The position numbers were made by a program, and so were the translations under genes. The notes under the pieces are model-generated. The model worked only from the letters and a program-made list of their open reading frames with translations. It was not told the origin of the DNA and did not search any database. From contig JAHCBA010000053.1 of the NCBI GenBank assembly GCA_019634625.1, positions 1 through 37,791 on the forward strand: a DNA stretch of 37,791 bases, given 5' to 3'. This document shows, piece by piece, positions 15,968 to 24,749 of this stretch (within the stretch, counting starts at the first letter, position 1; each line of letters opens with the position of its first letter). Origin of the DNA: Verrucomicrobiia bacterium. GTDB lineage: Bacteria; Verrucomicrobiota; Verrucomicrobiia; Limisphaerales; CAIMTB01.

Positions 15968-16918
15968 ATGCAACACACTCTCGAACTGCTCTGGCTCCCG
16001 GGGCGTACGCCCGACCGGGCGGAACCGCGCCTCCGGGTTCGGCTTTCCGATGGCCCGGCACCGGCATCGGTGGACGATGTTCCGGTCGATTTCACCCTGC
16101 GCGTCTGCGGCCATGCGAGGTGCCACTGTTTGAATGCTCAGCTTTCGCCCGTGCCGCCGGAGGACGGAGTCGAGCGAAAGCCATGGGGGTTTCCACATAA
16201 CGTGTGGCTCGATCTCGAAGGCAGGACCCTGCGCCAGGCACCCGGTTCTGAAGAGGACCCGGCCTTCCATCGCCTCGACCGGACGATCCGCAGCCAGCTC
16301 ACCGATGCCGACCAGCAGCGACTGCGGGAGTGGTACCTGGCCGAGAAACTCGACCTGATCCACACCGCCGAACCCGAGACGATCGGCTTCGAGAATCTGC
16401 CCGATTCAAGCTCGGGCCTGATGATCGGATTCATCGAGGTCTTTCCCTTGGGCCTCACATTTCAGTTCAGGGTCCAGGACGAGATGTGGGCTGTGAACGA
16501 CCAGTTCTGCGTTCAACCCGGCTGCACCTGCACCGGAACTATCCTGTCGTTCTTGAAGATGCTCGATGGGTCCGGAGTCCCGCCCGGGATGATCCGCAAA
16601 CCGCCTTCCGTGCGGTACGACTACGCCACCCGAAAGATGGAACCCCTCAATCCCTGGACTCCCGGAACACCCCCTCCAGGGAGCCTCATGGACACCCTCA
16701 GGAGAGAAACTCCGAAACTGGACCAGTTTCTTCAACTCCGTCACTTGATGCTCCAGCAACTGTACCTCCGGCATCGCCTCGATCGCGCCGTCTCCACCGC
16801 CAGATCCCTCCAGGTCATCCCCGGCCCGAAGACGGGCCGCAACGAGCCCTGCCCCTGTGGCAGCGGACGCAAATTCAAACACTGCTGCCTGAACAAGAAC
16901 CGGCCCGCCCCGGAATAG
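15968..16918 (+). CDS. SEC-C zinc-motif protein with two additional CxxxxCxC motifs
   Basis: This 316-residue soluble protein has no signal peptide. The C-terminus is a clear SEC-C zinc-binding motif, GRNEPCPCGSGRKFKHCC (C295, C297, H305, C306/C307), as found at the end of SecA and many stand-alone proteins. Two further motifs of identical spacing occur: C47-x4-C52-x-C54 (CGHARCHC) and C181-x4-C186-x-C188 (CVQPGCTC). I know of no named family for the N-terminal 280 residues. The twin motifs suggest a duplicated metal site or one site shared between two halves. Start ATG 15968 is the first good start after the repeat gap. The gene is followed by 233 bp of non-coding DNA. Function unknown. Confidence 0.75.
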   Translation: MQHTLELLWLPGRTPDRAEPRLRVRLSDGPAPASVDDVPVDFTLRVCGHARCHCLNAQLSPVPPEDGVERKPWGFPHNVWLDLEGRTLRQAPGSEEDPAFHRLDRTIRSQLTDADQQRLREWYLAEKLDLIHTAEPETIGFENLPDSSSGLMIGFIEVFPLGLTFQFRVQDEMWAVNDQFCVQPGCTCTGTILSFLKMLDGSGVPPGMIRKPPSVRYDYATRKMEPLNPWTPGTPPPGSLMDTLRRETPKLDQFLQLRHLMLQQLYLRHRLDRAVSTARSLQVIPGPKTGRNEPCPCGSGRKFKHCCLNKNRPAPE

Positions 16919-17151
16919 TGGCAGGGATCGAACGAACCCTCTCGTTTCCCGGTTGGATGCACTCACCGATGCACTGACCCCGCTCCCCGCGGCGCACGCA
17001 CGACAAACCCGGACTGGCGACGCGCTCCGCAGCTCGGCTAGCGTCGTCGCATGTCCGTTCCACCCGTCCGCGCGGCCGCCCTGACAGGGCGCCCGTCCAT
17101 CCCTCCCGGGAACCTCTCCCGGCCCGGCGCGAACGGAATGTCTCCCCGCCG

Positions 17152-20100
17152 ATGACCCCCTCCTCCCCGCTGACCGCGCCCTCGCCTTCACCCGCCTGGC
17201 GCCTCCCCTTCCTGGGCACCCTCCTGCTGGCGTCAGGCGCCTGCGGTCTGATCTATCAGACCGCCTGGCTTCGCGAGTTCCGCCTCATCTTCGGCGGCGC
17301 CACACCCGCCACCGCGGCCGTCCTTGCCGTCTTCATGGGCGGCCTCGGCCTGGGGGGCTGGTGGTTCGGCCGCCGCGCCGAACGGTCCCCCAACCTCCTT
17401 CGCCTCTACGCCGGCCTGGAACTGGGCATCGCCGCGACCGTCGCCATTTCCCCCTTCCTGCTCGACCTCGTTCGGGCCGTGTACCTGAAGACCGGCGGCG
17501 TGCTGATCCTGGGCCCGACCGGCGCGTCGTTGGCGCACCTGCTCCTGACCGTCGTGGTCATCGGCCTCCCCTGCGTCCTCCTGGGCGGCAACCTGCCGCC
17601 CGCGGTGAAGTGGGTCGAATCCGATGCCGATCCGCAGCGGGGCGCGCTCGGAGTGGTGTACGGCTGCAACGCCATGGGAGCCGTCCTCGGCGTCCTCCTC
17701 GCCACCTTCTGGGCCCTCGAAAATCTCGGCACCCGCTCCACCCTCTGGATCTCCGCCGCCCTCAATGCCGTCCTCGGCCTGGTCGCCCTCGCCGTCGCCC
17801 GCCGCGACCCCGGCGAACCGCGCCAGGCCCCCGCCCCCGTCGAATGGCAGCCCCGCATCCTCCCGCCCAAGGCTCCGCCCCGCTTCGTCTATGCCGCGGC
17901 GGCCCTCACCGGCTTCATCTTCTTCCTCATCGAGCTGGTCTGGTTCCGGATGCTGACTCCGTTGCTGGGCGGGACGGTGTACTGCTTCGGCCTGATTCTC
18001 GCGATGGTCCTGTTCGGCATCGCCCTCGGCGGCTGGCTCTACCGCGCCCGCATCGCGTCCGTCCCGGGACGCGTGAACCTCGGAACCCTCGCCGTCCTGG
18101 CCACCCTCCAGGCCGCCGTGATCGCCCTGCCCTGGGCCCTCGGCGACCGCTGGGCGGTCACCTCCTTTCACCTCCTCCAACTGAGGTCCCTCGGCTTCAG
18201 CGGACTGACCTTCGGCTGGGCCGTCACCGTGGCGGGTGTGGTGCTGGCGCCGGCCATCCTCGCCGGAATGCAGTTCCCGCTCCTCGTGGGACTGCTCGGC
18301 GAAGGACGCCGCGACGCCGCCCGGCAAGTCGGCGCCGCCTATGCCGCCAACACCGCCGGCGCCATCGCCGGCTCCCTGCTGGGCGGGTTCCTTCTCCTGC
18401 CCTGGCTCTCCGCCCCCGGCTGCTGGCGGCTCGCCGTGGCGCTCACCCTCATCCTCGGGTTCGTCGCCCTCCTCCTGTGGGAACGTCCCTGGGCGACCCT
18501 CCCGCTCGCCGCCACCCTCGCCAGCGGCGTGGCTGCCGTGGCCCTCGGTTTCCATGCCATGGGCCCCACCGCCGTCTGGCGCCACACCGCGCTCGGTTAC
18601 GGCGTCATTCTCAACCTCCCGCCCGCCCCGGCCGAACTCGAAGACCAGATGCGTGCCCACCGCCGCCACCTCGCCGCCGAGTACGAGGGCCGCGAATCCA
18701 GCATCGCCATCGCCCGCGGCGACGAGGGCTGGATCCTCTTCTCCAACGGCAAACCCGACGGCTCGGCCCTCTCGGATGCCGGCACCCAGATCATGCTCGG
18801 CCTGATCAGCGCCATCCAGCATCCGGACCCCCGCTCCGCCTTCGTCATCGGCCTCGGCACCGGCACTTCCGCCGGCTGGATCGGCGACGTCCCGGGCATG
18901 GAACGGGTGGACGTGGTGGAACTCGAGCCCGCCGTCGTCCAGGCGGCCGCCACGTTCTTCGGCCCCGTCAATCGCGACGCCCTCCTCCAGACCAACCTCC
19001 ACGTCACCCTCGGCGATGCCCGCGAAGTCCTCCTCGCCACCCGCCGCTCCTACGACCTCATCGTCTCCGAACCGCCCAACCCCTACCGCGCCGGCGTGGC
19101 CAGCCTCTTCACCCGGGAATACTACCAGGCCGTCCGCCAGCGCCTGAATCCCGGCGGGATCTTCAGCCAGTGGCTCCAGGGCTACCAGCTCTCCAACGAG
19201 TCGGTGCAGATCGTCTATGCCACCCTCCTGTCGGTCTTCCCCTATGTCGAAACCTGGGTCACCCAGGCCAACGACCTCGCCTTTGTCTGCCACCTCGAAC
19301 TCCCCGCCTATCCCCTCGCCCACATCACCGAGCGCCTCCGCCAGCCCCTCTTCGCCGAGGCCACCGGCCGCGCCTGGCTCTCCGGTACCGTCGAGGGTTT
19401 CTTCAGCCATTACCTCGCCGGACCCGAAACCGCCCGCCGCATGGCCGCCAGCGCCGTCACCCTCAACACCGACGACCGCAACGTCCTCGAATACGGCCTC
19501 GCCCGGAACCAGCTCGGCGAAGCCGGCTTCCGCTACCAGGAACTCCTCGCCGAATCCATCGCCGCCATCGACGACCTCCCGCCCCACCTCCGTACCGCCC
19601 TCCATCCCGACCGCGTCCTCGAATCCCGCTTCTACTTCCTCACCCAGGACCGCACCGTCTCAGACCTCCCGCCCGGCGCCGAAGGCGCGGTCCTCCAGCG
19701 TTCCCGCGCCATCCTCGCCTGGGCCCAACACCGCCACGACGAGGTGATCTCCCTCTGGACCGGACCCATCACCTCGCCCGCCGAACAAATCATGCTCGCC
19801 GTCTCCGCCGCCCGCGCCAGCACCCCCGAACACGCCCAACCCCTCCTCGACGACCTCGCCCGCAACTGGCCCGCCGAAGCCCAGATCGCCACCGCCTGGC
19901 TGGCCTTCCGCCACAGCGACCCCTCCGAGGCCGTCGAACATCTCGTCCACGCCTTCAACCTCATGCGAACCCACCCCTGGGTCACCGGCGATTCCCTCTC
20001 CAGCGTCGTCGATCTCACCGCCCAACTCGCCCCCAACCGGCCCCAGGACGCCGAACGCCTCCTCCAGGCCTGGTCCACCCCGCTTTCCGTCGGCCTCCTC

Positions 20101-20349
20101 GCCCGCTCCGCCCCCACCATCTGGTACCGCCTCTCCACCGTCCTGCCCCCCGCCCGCCAGCTCGAAGTCCTCGACGCCATCGGTCCCGATTTCCCCTGGA
20201 CCCGCGACTTCCTCAACCATCGCCGCTCCGTCCTCGAATCCATCGACCACCCCTTTGCCGCCCAGGCGCGTCGCGACCACGAACGTTACCTGCGCCAGGA
20301 AGGCCGCCTCCTCGCCGACATCCTCCCCCCGCTCCCCTTCGGTCCATGA
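17152..20349 (+). CDS. Giant fused MFS-like / spermidine-synthase-like membrane protein (paralogue 2)
   Basis: This 1065-residue protein has the same architecture as the gene at 7350-10541. An N-terminal hydrophobic region begins with SGACGLIYQTAWLREFRLIFGG and a second helix set starts with FVYAAAALTGFIFFLIELVWFRML. The Rossmann domain has VIGLGTGTSAG (from residue 565) and VDVVELEP, and a helical C-terminal third follows. The catalytic stretch is SEPPNPY (642-648) in place of the aminopropyltransferase D-x-x-D-P, so polyamine synthesis is unlikely. FTREYYQ and LNPGGIFSQWLQ follow as in the family. Start ATG 17152 precedes the first helix by about 18 residues. Its TGA overlaps the ATG of the next GT2 gene (ATGA, 20346-20349), so the two are translationally coupled. 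Confidence 0.85.
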   Translation: MTPSSPLTAPSPSPAWRLPFLGTLLLASGACGLIYQTAWLREFRLIFGGATPATAAVLAVFMGGLGLGGWWFGRRAERSPNLLRLYAGLELGIAATVAISPFLLDLVRAVYLKTGGVLILGPTGASLAHLLLTVVVIGLPCVLLGGNLPPAVKWVESDADPQRGALGVVYGCNAMGAVLGVLLATFWALENLGTRSTLWISAALNAVLGLVALAVARRDPGEPRQAPAPVEWQPRILPPKAPPRFVYAAAALTGFIFFLIELVWFRMLTPLLGGTVYCFGLILAMVLFGIALGGWLYRARIASVPGRVNLGTLAVLATLQAAVIALPWALGDRWAVTSFHLLQLRSLGFSGLTFGWAVTVAGVVLAPAILAGMQFPLLVGLLGEGRRDAARQVGAAYAANTAGAIAGSLLGGFLLLPWLSAPGCWRLAVALTLILGFVALLLWERPWATLPLAATLASGVAAVALGFHAMGPTAVWRHTALGYGVILNLPPAPAELEDQMRAHRRHLAAEYEGRESSIAIARGDEGWILFSNGKPDGSALSDAGTQIMLGLISAIQHPDPRSAFVIGLGTGTSAGWIGDVPGMERVDVVELEPAVVQAAATFFGPVNRDALLQTNLHVTLGDAREVLLATRRSYDLIVSEPPNPYRAGVASLFTREYYQAVRQRLNPGGIFSQWLQGYQLSNESVQIVYATLLSVFPYVETWVTQANDLAFVCHLELPAYPLAHITERLRQPLFAEATGRAWLSGTVEGFFSHYLAGPETARRMAASAVTLNTDDRNVLEYGLARNQLGEAGFRYQELLAESIAAIDDLPPHLRTALHPDRVLESRFYFLTQDRTVSDLPPGAEGAVLQRSRAILAWAQHRHDEVISLWTGPITSPAEQIMLAVSAARASTPEHAQPLLDDLARNWPAEAQIATAWLAFRHSDPSEAVEHLVHAFNLMRTHPWVTGDSLSSVVDLTAQLAPNRPQDAERLLQAWSTPLSVGLLARSAPTIWYRLSTVLPPARQLEVLDAIGPDFPWTRDFLNHRRSVLESIDHPFAAQARRDHERYLRQEGRLLADILPPLPFGP

Positions 20350-21074
20350 CCGTCTCCATCGTCATTCCCGCCTTCAACGAGGAGCGCCTCCTGCCCCGCA
20401 CCCTCGCCGCCGTCCGCGACGCCCTCCCCGCCTTCACGGATCGCGGCTGGAACCACGAGGTGGTGGTCTGCGACAACAACTCCTCCGATCGCACCCCCGA
20501 CCTCGCCCGCGCCTCCGGCGCCCGGGTCGTCTTCGAACCCGTCAATCAGATCGGCCGGGCCCGCAATGCCGGCGCCGCCGCCGCATGCGGCGACTGGCTC
20601 CTCTTCCTCGATGCCGATTCGATCCCCACCCGGGCCCTCTTCGAAGACGCCGCCAACGCCATCGCCTCGGGCGATGTGCTCTTCGCCGGCGCTGTGGTCC
20701 GCCTCGACGAAAACCTCCCCCCCATCGAGTCTGTCCTCGTCGGCTGCTGGAATCTCGCCAGCCGTCTCTTCCGCTGGATGGCCGGCTCGTTCATCCTGGT
20801 CGAAGCCGCCGCCTTCCGGGAGGTGGGCGGATTCCATCCCGACCTCTACGCCGCCGAGGAACTGGACCTCAGCCGCCGCCTCAAAGCCCTCGCCCGGCGC
20901 CGCCGCAAACGGACCATCATCCTCACCCGCCATCCCCTGGTCAGCTCCGCCCGCCGCCTCAAACTCTATCCCCGCCGGTACCTGCTCCGCTTCTTCGCCC
21001 GCGGACTGCTCCGCCCGCTGTCCACCCCGCGCGACCGCGAAGCCTGCGCCATGTGGTACGACGGACGACGCTGA
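20346..21074 (+). CDS. GT2 glycosyltransferase
   Basis: This 242-residue GT-A enzyme has the N-terminal SIVIPAFNEERLLPRTL, CDNNSSDRTPDLA, the metal-binding LFLDADS (D89, D91), and GRARNAG for the nucleotide sugar. A late block EVGGFHPDLYAAEELDLSRRLK contains the ED-type acceptor motif. It has no membrane helices, so it is cytoplasmic or peripheral. It is coupled by ATGA overlap to the preceding MFS/spermidine-synthase-like gene and followed after 44 bp by an ABC permease gene. Family membership is clear; donor and acceptor are not. It differs from the DPM1-like GT2 at 4441-5229 in lacking the CGFKALTR block. Confidence 0.88.
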   Translation: MTVSIVIPAFNEERLLPRTLAAVRDALPAFTDRGWNHEVVVCDNNSSDRTPDLARASGARVVFEPVNQIGRARNAGAAAACGDWLLFLDADSIPTRALFEDAANAIASGDVLFAGAVVRLDENLPPIESVLVGCWNLASRLFRWMAGSFILVEAAAFREVGGFHPDLYAAEELDLSRRLKALARRRRKRTIILTRHPLVSSARRLKLYPRRYLLRFFARGLLRPLSTPRDREACAMWYDGRR

Positions 21075-21118
21075 ACCGTTGCCATGAACGGCCGCGTTGC
21101 GACGAAGAATCTCCCTCC

Positions 21119-22816
21119 TTGAAGGCGCTCCCCATCGTCGATCGCGAACTCCGCAGCGCCGCCCGGCGCCGCGGCACCCACGGTGGCCGCTGCACCGCCG
21201 CCGCCCTCGGCCTCGTCACCGCCTCCGTCCTCCTCTGGGCCACCGGCCACGAGGAACCCACCACCCAGGCCCATGTGGTCTTCTTCGCCCTCTCCGCCCT
21301 CGCCCTGCTGCTCGCCCTCCTCGGCGGCGTCCTAGGCACCGCCGACTCCGTGAGCGGGGAGAAACGCAACGAAACCCTCGGGCTCCTCTTCCTCACCCCC
21401 CTCCGCAGCCACGATGTCGTCCTGGGCAAACTCGTCGCCCACTCCGTCCGCTGGCTCGATGCCCTCGTCGCCCTCCTCCCCGTCCTCGCCCTGCCCCTCC
21501 TCCTCGGCGGCATCGCCCCCGGCGTCGTCGCTGCCATCGCCCTCACCCTCCTCAATACCCTCTTCCTCTCCCTTGCCCTCGGCCTGCTCGCCAGTGTCCT
21601 CGCCCGCGACGCCCGCGCCGCGGTGGGCGGCACCCTCGGCGTCCTCGCCTTCCTCACCCTCGCACTCCCTCTCGTCCGCTGGGGCCTCGTCGAATGGCTC
21701 AGCCCCGCGTCCACCCCCCTTTCAAACACCCGCGCCGCCCCCTCCTTCCGCTGGCTCCTCTGGCCAAACCCCTTCACGCCGTTCCTGGCCTCCATGGAAT
21801 GGATGCGGCGCGGGACCGCACCTCCCGGAATCCTCTGGACCAGCCTCGCCATCCAGCATGCCCTCGCCTGGTCGGCTCTCGTCGCCGCCTGCCTCGCCCT
21901 GCCCCGCATCTGGCGCCATGGCACCGAACCCGCACCCCAACCCGGCCCCGCCACCCATCCCTCCCCCGACCTCGAGGCACTCCGCGCCCGCCGCAGTCCG
22001 GTCCTCAATCGCGACCCCTTCGCCTGGCTCATCCTTCGCGATCCCGTCCCGACCGGCATCGTCTGGACCGGTCTCGCCGTCCTCGCCTTCCTCTGGGCCT
22101 CGGGCCTGGCCGAACTCGGACGCGAATGGCTCCAGGGCAGCCTCGGCCTGGCCGCCTTCTTCCTCGCGGCGCTCTGGCTCAAGGCCGTTCTCGCGACCGT
22201 CGCCACCCGGCACCTCCACGAACACCGCCACAACGGCGCCCTCGAACTCCTCCTCTGCACCCCCCTGCACGTCGAAGGACTCCTTCGCGGACACCGGCAC
22301 GGACTCGAACGCTGGATCGCCGCGCCGCTCGGCGCCGTGCTCGCCGCAGGCGCCCTCCTCTTCGCGGTCGGCTGCACCCTGGAAGCCTCCCACGCCACCC
22401 GGTGGGAACTGGCTTTCCTATTCGTCGTCCTCGCGGCAACCCTGATCCTCGACCTGCACACCCTCGCCCGCGTCGGCATGACCCTCGGCCTCCGTTCCCG
22501 TCGTTACATCAGCGCCCTGGCCGGAACGGTCGCCGCCGTTCTCGCCCTCCCCTGGTTGCTCTTCCTCCTCGGTCTCGTCGGGTGGCTGTTCTGGAACGAG
22601 GCCTTCCCCCACCCCACCCGCTCCTCCCCGGGCCCGTATTCCCTCGTCGGCGCCTGGGCCGTCACCAGCGCCGCCGTGAACACCTTACTTCTCCTCTGGA
22701 CGCACCGCCGCCTGCCGCAAGCCTTGCGCGAATTCGCCGTGGGCCGGTATGCAGAAGCCCGGCACACGGTGGAAATCCCGATCCCAGTCCGATCCGTTCC
22801 TTCCACCCCGGCCTGA
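21119..22816 (+). CDS. ABC-2-type permease with two homologous halves (first of pair), TTG start
   Basis: This 565-residue protein has about twelve hydrophobic helices. Two copies of the ABC-2 permease coupling motif are visible: EKRNETLGLLFLTPLRSHDVVLGKL near residue 80 and HNGALELLLCTPLHVEGLLRGH near residue 375. The protein therefore looks like two fused permease domains. The start is inferred as TTG 21119, because LKALPIVDREL then aligns with MKFLPIVEREL at the start of the paralogue at 23016, and there is no in-frame ATG nearby. An ATPase subunit is needed and is not in the window. The 56-aa membrane protein gene starts 4 bp after the stop. Substrate unknown; relatives of this motif act in export or lipid/copper-related transport. 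Confidence 0.75.
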   Translation: MKALPIVDRELRSAARRRGTHGGRCTAAALGLVTASVLLWATGHEEPTTQAHVVFFALSALALLLALLGGVLGTADSVSGEKRNETLGLLFLTPLRSHDVVLGKLVAHSVRWLDALVALLPVLALPLLLGGIAPGVVAAIALTLLNTLFLSLALGLLASVLARDARAAVGGTLGVLAFLTLALPLVRWGLVEWLSPASTPLSNTRAAPSFRWLLWPNPFTPFLASMEWMRRGTAPPGILWTSLAIQHALAWSALVAACLALPRIWRHGTEPAPQPGPATHPSPDLEALRARRSPVLNRDPFAWLILRDPVPTGIVWTGLAVLAFLWASGLAELGREWLQGSLGLAAFFLAALWLKAVLATVATRHLHEHRHNGALELLLCTPLHVEGLLRGHRHGLERWIAAPLGAVLAAGALLFAVGCTLEASHATRWELAFLFVVLAATLILDLHTLARVGMTLGLRSRRYISALAGTVAAVLALPWLLFLLGLVGWLFWNEAFPHPTRSSPGPYSLVGAWAVTSAAVNTLLLLWTHRRLPQALREFAVGRYAEARHTVEIPIPVRSVPSTPA

Positions 22817-22820
22817 CCCT

Positions 22821-22991
22821 ATGCAGTTCCGCTTCCGACGCGATCCCGAACGGGACCGGTGGTACCTGCTGCCGGCCATGCAGCACGGCGCCCGCCGGAA
22901 GTTCTACCAGCGCCTCGCCATCGCCATCCTCGTGGGGGGCCTGACCGCCGGATTGGTCGGCACCGCGATCTACCTCGCCAACCAGCCCTGA
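22821..22991 (+). CDS. 56-residue single-helix membrane protein between two permease genes
   Basis: A small frame starts at ATG 22821, four bases after the permease stop, and ends 24 bp before the next permease start. The N-terminal 35 residues are strongly basic and aromatic (QFRFRRDPERDRWYLL, then ARRKFYQRLA). They are followed by one membrane helix (IAILVGGLTAGLVGTAIYLA) and a four-residue tail, NQP plus the preceding A. This predicts a cytoplasmic basic domain and an N-in topology. The tight spacing between paralogous permeases suggests an accessory subunit. I do not recognise a family. Confidence 0.65.
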   Translation: MQFRFRRDPERDRWYLLPAMQHGARRKFYQRLAIAILVGGLTAGLVGTAIYLANQP

Positions 22992-23015
22992 TCGCCAACC
23001 CTCCCCGACCCCGGC

Positions 23016-24632
23016 ATGAAGTTCCTTCCCATCGTCGAGCGTGAACTCCTCATCGCCGCCCGCGGCCCCGCCGCCTACCGCTGGCGCACCGGCGTCGCCG
23101 CCGCCGGACTCGCCTTCGTCGCCCTCATCGCCGGCCTTCAGTCCGCCCGCGGCATCCCCGCCCCCGCCCAGGGCATGGCCATGTTCCGCGCCCTCATCCT
23201 CCTCTCCACCCTCTACGCCTTCCTCGCCAGCGTCGCCGTCACCGCCGACTGCATCAGCCGCGAAAAACGCGAAGGCACCCTCGGCCTCCTCTTTCTCACC
23301 GACCTTCGCGGCTGGGACATCATCCTCGGCAAGCTCGCCGCCAATTCCCTCAACACCATCTACGGCCTGCTCGGTCTCCTCCCCCTCCTCGCCCTCCCCA
23401 TCCTCATGGGCGGCGTCTCCATCGCCGCCGGCGTCGGCGCCACCGTCGCCGTCGTCAACCTCCTCTTCGTCTCTCTCAGCCTCGGCATCTGCGTCTCCTC
23501 CCTGAGCTGGGACGAACGCCGCGCCACCTTCGCCGCCCTCACCGTCGGTCTCGTCCTCCTCGTCGGCCCCCTCCTCCTCGCCGGGCTGGGCACCTACTTC
23601 GGCCAGCCCTCCACCCATGCCTGGCTCGTCGCCGGCCTCAGCCCCATTTACCCCCTGATCTCCGGCATCTCCCTCACCGGCGCCAACGCGGCTCCGATCG
23701 CCCTTCTCCCCTCCCACCTCCTCGGCTGGGCCCTCCTCGCCATGGCCAGCCTGCTCGCCCAATCCACCTGGCAAAGCCGCGGCGACGCCGGCGCCCGCCG
23801 CACCGTGGATGACCGCGTCTTCACCCCGCGCCATCCCGCCGCCCGGGCCGGTCACCGCCGCCGCACCCTCGACGTTCACCCGCTCGTCTGGCTCCTCGAA
23901 CGGCACCCCGGCAAACGCTTCTACGCCGACGGTCTCGTCCTCGCCATCGTCCTCATCTGGGCCTGGGGATTCCGGACCTACGGCACCGACATGTTCGGCG
24001 GCCCCACCTGGTTCCTCATCGTCCCCCTCGCCTTCACCGTCCACCTCATCCTCACCTCCTGGGTGGTCGCCGAATCGTCCATGCGCCTCCTCGAAGACCG
24101 CCGCTCCGGCGCCCTCGAACTCCTCCTCTGCACCGCCCTCACCGACCGCGATCTCATCCGCGGCCATCGGCTCGCCCTCCGCCGCCTCTTCCTCCGTCCC
24201 GTCCTCCTCCTCGCCGCCGCCGAGGTCTTCGTCGCCTTCACCGGGTTCGGCACCTCGGACGACGCAGCCGCCCAGAACGGACGCTGGCTCATGCTGGCCA
24301 TGGCCTCGGCCATCCTGCTCGACACCCATGCACTCTCCTGGATCGCCCTCCGCCTCGCCACTTCCCTCTCCAGCGTGAACCGCGTCGGGCTCGTCGCCCT
24401 CGCCATCACCCCCTTCGGCCCCGCCCTCCTCGCCGCCCTCACCATCACCCTCGTCTCCCTCTTCACCCGCGGCGGTTCCCTCGTCTCCTTCCCCACCGGC
24501 CTCGCCATCTGGTTCGGCTGGGTCGTCGTCGTCGATCTCGTCGTCGGCTGGGGACTCTGCCGCTCCTCCCTCCTCCGCGGCTTCCGCGAAACCGTCTGCC
24601 ACGCCGAACACCGCGCCAACACCACCGCCTGA
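23016..24632 (+). CDS. ABC-2-type permease with two homologous halves (second of pair)
   Basis: This 538-residue protein is paralogous to the gene at 21119-22816. The N-terminus is MKFLPIVERELLIAARG, and the two coupling motifs are SREKREGTLGLLFLTDLRGWDIILGKL (near residue 80) and RRSGALELLLCTALTDRDLIRGHR (near 365). About twelve hydrophobic helices are visible. Start ATG 23016 is well supported by the alignment. The two permeases probably form a heterodimer or a tandem within one transporter complex with the small protein between them. The ATPase is presumably encoded elsewhere. The next gene starts 117 bp later, so the operon may end here, though no terminator is visible. Confidence 0.8.
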   Translation: MKFLPIVERELLIAARGPAAYRWRTGVAAAGLAFVALIAGLQSARGIPAPAQGMAMFRALILLSTLYAFLASVAVTADCISREKREGTLGLLFLTDLRGWDIILGKLAANSLNTIYGLLGLLPLLALPILMGGVSIAAGVGATVAVVNLLFVSLSLGICVSSLSWDERRATFAALTVGLVLLVGPLLLAGLGTYFGQPSTHAWLVAGLSPIYPLISGISLTGANAAPIALLPSHLLGWALLAMASLLAQSTWQSRGDAGARRTVDDRVFTPRHPAARAGHRRRTLDVHPLVWLLERHPGKRFYADGLVLAIVLIWAWGFRTYGTDMFGGPTWFLIVPLAFTVHLILTSWVVAESSMRLLEDRRSGALELLLCTALTDRDLIRGHRLALRRLFLRPVLLLAAAEVFVAFTGFGTSDDAAAQNGRWLMLAMASAILLDTHALSWIALRLATSLSSVNRVGLVALAITPFGPALLAALTITLVSLFTRGGSLVSFPTGLAIWFGWVVVVDLVVGWGLCRSSLLRGFRETVCHAEHRANTTA

Positions 24633-24749
24633 TTCCCGGTGGATTCCCCTTGCCTTGGGTCGGAACGGAGTCACACACAAGAGACCCCATGGGAAGGCGC
24701 CTCGCCCGGCATGCAGCCGGGCCGACCGCCCTCCCGGGCAAAATCTCTC

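Noticed and set aside
17361-21074. Long Arg/Pro-rich plus-strand open frame across the second MFS/spermidine-synthase-like gene
   Set aside because: It is a frame-shifted shadow up to about 20345. Only its last 243 codons are real, as the GT2 gene starting at ATG 20346.
24704-24722. GC stem-loop in the leader of the Tat protein gene as a terminator or riboswitch
   Set aside because: A 7-bp stem with no T-tract and no recognisable aptamer; it may be chance in GC-rich DNA.
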